Source: Schistocerca nitens
Lineage: Eukaryota > Arthropoda > Insecta > Orthoptera > Acrididae
Direction of reading: 5' to 3'
NCBI RefSeq assembly: GCF_023898315.1
Contig: NC_064616.1
Location: 706,457,389 to 706,521,388 of the forward strand
DNA: 64,000 nucleotides
Shown here: piece after piece, positions 52,676 through 58,976 of the stretch
Numbering within the stretch: the first letter of the stretch is position 1
Layout: the number at the start of each line of letters is the position of its first letter
Notes under the pieces: model-generated
What the model saw: only the letters and a program-made list of their open reading frames with translations
The model's database searches: none
Told to the model about the DNA's origin: nothing
Translations under genes and position numbers: made by a program

Positions 52676-55600
52676 TATTCACTGTGGAAGCCTGTATACA
52701 ACAGATGTAGCATAGAAAGTGCTCTGCCTTAAAATTATAATCATCATGCTTTGCAGCCACTCCTTCATGAGAATTACTGACACTGTGCAAAGCAACTCTA
52801 CCACCTTTGATGCTGTAGTGATATGTGCCACTTAGACACAAAGGAAAGAACTGTGGCCATTTATCAAATAAGGTTACACACTGAACACTGACTCAAAATC
52901 AAATGACTAACACTGATAATCTTCACCACATACTTCAATCAACAAAATGACCAAGGGACAATAGAAAATTAGAGCCTGTGCAATGATTTCCTCTGATTAT
53001 GAGATGGCTGACTGAGACACCAAACAAATATAAGAATACTTATTATTCATACTTATCTAAACTTATTTACTTTTTATCTTTGCCCGTGGACTCTTGTCTG
53101 AGAATTTGCTGATGAGAGTACTGTGCCTGTTATAAATGGTTGTACATTTTAATATGTATGCCTTGCACATATTTTACTTTGTTTGGTGGTTTAATTTTTA
53201 ATAAAATTTATACAGGGTGATGCATCAAACTTTTTTTTACAGCAAATGACTTTTCAATCACAGATATTTGAAATTTCTTCTCATGTAGACAAATATTGAC
53301 CAAGGGCTCACAAAAAAATGGACTGTTGTGTTTTTACAACTTCGTCTGCCTCGATAGCTGAGTAGTCAGCATGGCAGAATGCCAAGTTAAGGGGAACAGC
53401 TTCGATTTCCGGCTGAGTCAGAGATTTTCTCTGCTTAGGGACTGAGTGTTGTTTTGTCTTCATCATCCTATCATCCCCATCGACACGCAAGTCACCAAAG
53501 TGGCATCACCTAAAAAAAGACTAGCAGCAGGCGACCGGTCTACCTGACGGGAGGCCCTAGCCACATGACATTTCATTTCACAACTTCATTAATCACTTAA
53601 GATACAGGCATCAACTTTTTTCATGAAATTATGATATTTCTATGTTCCAGAACAGCAGAAAGCAGTGATATAACTCTTTTGCAGGTCTGACAAGAAATTA
53701 GAGTGAAAGTAAATTGATTATGGCAATTTTTGTGTTGTTGTTGTTGCAGCTAAAATGGCAGGCCACCTGCAAGTTCATGTCACTTTCCATCAAAATGTTC
53801 TATCATTACATAAGATTCTATGTCATGAATTATTTATCTGTTTGTTACAAATAAAAATGTAACTGCTGTCTTTAATTTATGAGACAACTCTGTCTGATAA
53901 ACTGATCAAAGGTTGTTTAGCATATCACACTGATGATCAGTACATTACTCAGTGTGTAATAACTGTTTAGTGATCTTATTACAGAAGAAAATTTCTATAA
54001 TATAACTGGTCAACTACAAAATTCAGAAGTATAGGTCAATGTATGAAGACCAAACTTAATAAAATACACAAGTGTAGTAATTTAACATTTTATGGATTAC
54101 TTGCAAGATACTGCAGAAAAGTTTTACAGGAGCATGAAGAACAAAATAGCTGTTCAGTACAGTGCCAAAATATGGTATCCTGACGTTTATATCTAAATTT
54201 GGCACAATAATATAAGTTGTCATTAAATTGGTGTCGGTTTTTTCCTATCAAATGGTGATACTTATTTCATCACATTTTATTTTATGCAAGTTCCACTCTT
54301 TCCTGATAATCAAAAGTCAATAAACTATAAATTTTTAGTTTAAGTTTCCTGGTTTACACAATGCTGCATAATACACACAGTTCAGGAGTTGAATGTCTAC
54401 AAAATCCTTTGTATGCAAGTGTTGCTCAGTACAACGAAAAGGAATGATCATTCCAGTGGAGAACTTAACAGAACCCAAATCAAAACCCCACCATCATTAC
54501 ATTGGAGGATAGAGTCTATTGTCATGTGACATGAATCTTAAATTATGCAAAGAACTGGAAAACATCAAATCTGTTCTAGGAATCACAGTAAAATCTCTGG
54601 TACTAATTGCCTGTTGTAAAATAAAAATAAGATATAGACACAAAGTTAATTTGCTGAACATAACCTGAAACACTACTGTAAAATTTAAGACACACAATGA
54701 AACAACTGCTTCAAGATAAAAACACAAATAAGACAAGAAACACACTAAACAGAAATAGGAAATGAATCATTATACAAACAATTTTCATAAAGATAAAATA
54801 ACAAATGATACAAATATATATTAAGTCACTGGATTCTTCTGGTGTTGTGGTTTCATGTACAATCTGGTAGATGGATGGTGACATCAGACAGCAACAGATA
54901 ACCGTAACATTCTGCAATGAATACTATGTAAGATATAGCAAGCTTCTGAAGAGCTAAGGGCTACACTGGAGTAAATGGTAGTTTGTAATTGCATGAAAGT
55001 ACATTTTATACATATCCAAAAACTGAGTATTATACACAAGTGAAATTAAATTAATTTGAAACAATATCTAGCAGTAAAACAAAATTTTTAAAAATGTTAT
55101 AGCGCATAAAAAGTGAGTAAAGCATTTTTGTTATTTGCAAAGCGAGATAAAAGTTTCATTAAAGAAAGCAAAAAGACATGTAGAACCCACTATAGCATAC
55201 CAACTTTCCATGTAGTACTCACTCTTCGCCTAATTTTATTCAGTCATCTGGTTCATTTTAAAGAAATTGAAATAGTAATACTTACCATAATTAACAAGTT
55301 ATGACATCATGCTGATGGGACACTATTTAAAAAATCACTTAAGAACTCAATATTTAAATGAATGAAACTGTGTAATGATACTATGACAAAAGCAAACCTG
55401 ACCATATACCATAATGCGTAATGCACAGTGTGTTAGCTTGAAAACCAAGGAGGTGAGCCAGACCTAGATCAAATCAGCACGGCAGATTAATTATCATGGG
55501 TCAGCCTGGATATGGTTGCCCATGTAGTTTTAGGCAAATGCTAGGCTGGGCCCCAAATTCCACCTCAGAGAATATGATACACGAATAGTTAAAATATGAC

Positions 55601-58600
55601 AACACACAGAATAAAGATTAGACAATTCACAGACAAATGGTGGACACAACTGCCCTCCCACAGGTTATCTTAATGACTGGGGTATCCGGAAGGGCAACTG
55701 ACCATAAAATTAAGCAATAAAAGGAAAAAAAGAGGAAAGAAAGTACTATGAGAAAAGCCATTTCAAGGCTTAAAAGTTCAAGGGATAAGCCCTTGCCAGA
55801 ATACAGCTAACACACCACCAGCCCCTGCAATACAGCTACTATTAATGCACGGAAAACAATTGTAACAATAAACTGTCATAAGATGTCACGTTCTCAAACT
55901 TTATGTGAACAGATAACATAGAGAACTAACAAAACTGTACATGATGACAGAAAACCAATAGTGTTTCAAGGCGACTTGGTAACAAAACTACTTTTAGTAG
56001 CTAAAAGCCTGTTTTACATCCACACACAGGACTAACAGGGCTTATATCTTCAACTGTAAAGTAGTCCATAATGATCTAATTAACACGTTCTACATCATAA
56101 TGGCTACCATACTGTGCAATTGATTAATGGCACATGCAACCAACTCAGTAACTAACTAATAATGGAACCATCTGTCATACTTGAGAGTGAATACTTGTAT
56201 AATACTGTTTCACAATGATGCTTTCTTATTAGAGGAGTAACAAATAAGTACAGGAATGAGGCAATACAGGACCACAGCTACTGAAGTACAGGACCACACC
56301 TACTGTAAATTGGTTATTGGTTATCATTATCTTCTTATAGCCATGACTCTACTGGAAAATGAAATCGGTAATTTTTTTACACTTACACTTTTTCAATCAA
56401 GCAATTACCATATGGCACTATATACCGAGGTAACAAAAGTCACGAGACAGTGATAAGCACATATACAGGTGGTGGTAGTATCTCATACAAAAGGTATAAA
56501 AGGGCAGTGCATTGGCAGAGCTGTCATTTGTACTCAGGCCATTCATGTGAAAAGGTTTCTGATGCGATTACGGCTGCACGATGGGAATTAACAGACTCTG
56601 AATATGGAATGGTAGTTGGAACTAGACACATGGAACATTCCATTTCAGATATCTTTAGGGAATTCAATATTCCAAGACCAATAGTGTCAAGAGTGTGCTG
56701 AGAATACAAAATTTCATGCATTAACTCTCATAGTGGACAGTTATGCAGTTTTCCTTTAATTCTACTAAATTGATAGGTAAAATAAACTAAGCCAAACACA
56801 ATTTAATTGCATCATAAAATTTGATACAGAATGCTGACAAATCATGCCTTGTAAATGAGTTGGATTGTGTGTGTGTTTTTTAATTATGTATCTTAGTTTT
56901 ATTGATTTAGTGATGGTCCTTACAATATGTTTTTCTTCAGTATTCACAATCTCTAAGTCCACTTTTTTCTTTCACATCAAATGAAGACAAATATGCAACT
57001 ACACACACTTAGTAATAATGACGCATAGGTTTACGGGATCATTTCACAACATAATCTTTCAGAAAAGAATTATAATTACTAAGGAAAGATATAAAGATGG
57101 AATGGTTCACTTGGAAGCCCTATGATTTCATTTTTGTTGTGGACAAGTACAAGCCACAAACACACACATACAAGATAGTTTGCAAAGGTGCATTACAATA
57201 CAGTGGCACCAAAATAAAGTAGCTGACTTAATCAGTGAAACAGTACTTACACAATAACAGCTGAGATGTGATGTGGCAACGTACCTTATTTCATAATTCA
57301 TCAGTACAATGATTGGTGAGGACAACTACAATGTGACTTTTTCACAGCTGATCAACAATAAAGCCCAGTTAATACTAGAACATGCTGTCACATCTCAGCC
57401 ATGTATGTTTGCATCAGAGGACGGTATCAATTTAATATAAAAAAAATATAACTGTGTAGATATCATATTAACTTTTTGCATATTTACATGAATGTGTACA
57501 ACACAGAACACAGTAATCCACCCAGGGCAATCCCGAACACGTGCAGCAATTACTAGTCTTAACTGGACTACACTCTCAACAGAGAATGGGAAAAAACATA
57601 CAACTTATTTTGCAGCTGAGTGAGATTGCTCTAGAGAGCAGGCCAAACCTGACAGTCACATGAAGCAGCTCACAAAAATGATTAAATATGTTTAAAAAGG
57701 AAATGAAATCCAAATTCTTGATTAATATTCATACTGTTGTACTGTCACAGCCTTTGTACTTGTAGTTACCAGCTCCTGTAACTGCTCACTAAAAGCAACA
57801 TATGATTAGAGAACAAAACAAGAAAGATAACAAACTCACGATGATTCTCCCACTTCATGGCAAGATTTTTTGATTGGTTACTGACAGAAATTCACTCACA
57901 TAAAACGCTGTTAGAACACTTGGACACCCACATTATTAATTAAGCTGATTACATTTCTGAACCAACAAAATTAAAAACTGAAAACCAGAAGCAGAAAGCA
58001 AATGTACGTGAGAATGACGGATTCTTTGTAGACCCGCTAGCAAAAAAAATATATATATGTATATATATGCGTATATATAAAAATAGATATTCTTTTTCTC
58101 TCTCTGCTGTTCTCCCAAATATATTTCACCAGAAGTTAAAAAATAAATTTATAAGTATATAAAAATTGAAAAACAAAAATAAAAAGTAAAAACTTCTGCA
58201 CACAGATAATAAAAAGTATATGAACAATGCACAATAAAATCTGCCTGACATTATGAACAGTACAAATTATGTGATAACAAATCCAAAAGAGCAAAATAAA
58301 GAAAACAGTAATGATTTGGCCTTTTTGTTCCCACAAGTTACTTGATAAAGCATAGAAATATACACTACCAGCTAATTAGTTTGTTCATTTCACATCAACA
58401 CTGTTAAATAAGAAAATTTAGCAAATAATTCATTGGATGCATGCTAGGTACAGTCCTGTAACTAAAGATGAGTTTGTAAATCAGAGTGTTTGTTAATTCA
58501 ATTTGTATTTCTCCCTGTGCACTAAAATTCTAGTATCTCAATCTCGTGTAATAAGACAACAGGTAAGTGTGAATGCAAAGAAAACATTCCAACAGAAAAG

Positions 58601-58890
58601 CCTCGAAAGGGTCATTACAAAAGCATGGATACTGTAACCTGTAACTGGAATAAATGGTTTATTATTTTTTTAATACGCTCATTGGCAAAGTAACTAAATG
58701 CGTATGGAGTAGCAGCAATGCTTGGCTGTGGTGCCAGTCACAGACACTACACTGTAATTTTTGCTCAATTACCAGTGCAGCAAATGGAGGGATAACATCT
58801 GTTAACATTTTGTACTTAGAAAAATATTTCTTGACACACTGCTGTTCTGAAGACTTTTCTTCCTGCTGTGACTTAGTGATCATAATATGT

Positions 58891-58976
<86 letters not shown>

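Noticed and set aside
54795..54870. Minus-strand segment IYQIVHETTTPEESSD after CTACCAG, possibly an extra exon between Ig-a and Ig-b.
   Set aside because: The Ig-a exon ends in phase 1 and joins perfectly to 43,340; entering this segment in phase 1 gives an early stop. No donor in a usable phase was found.
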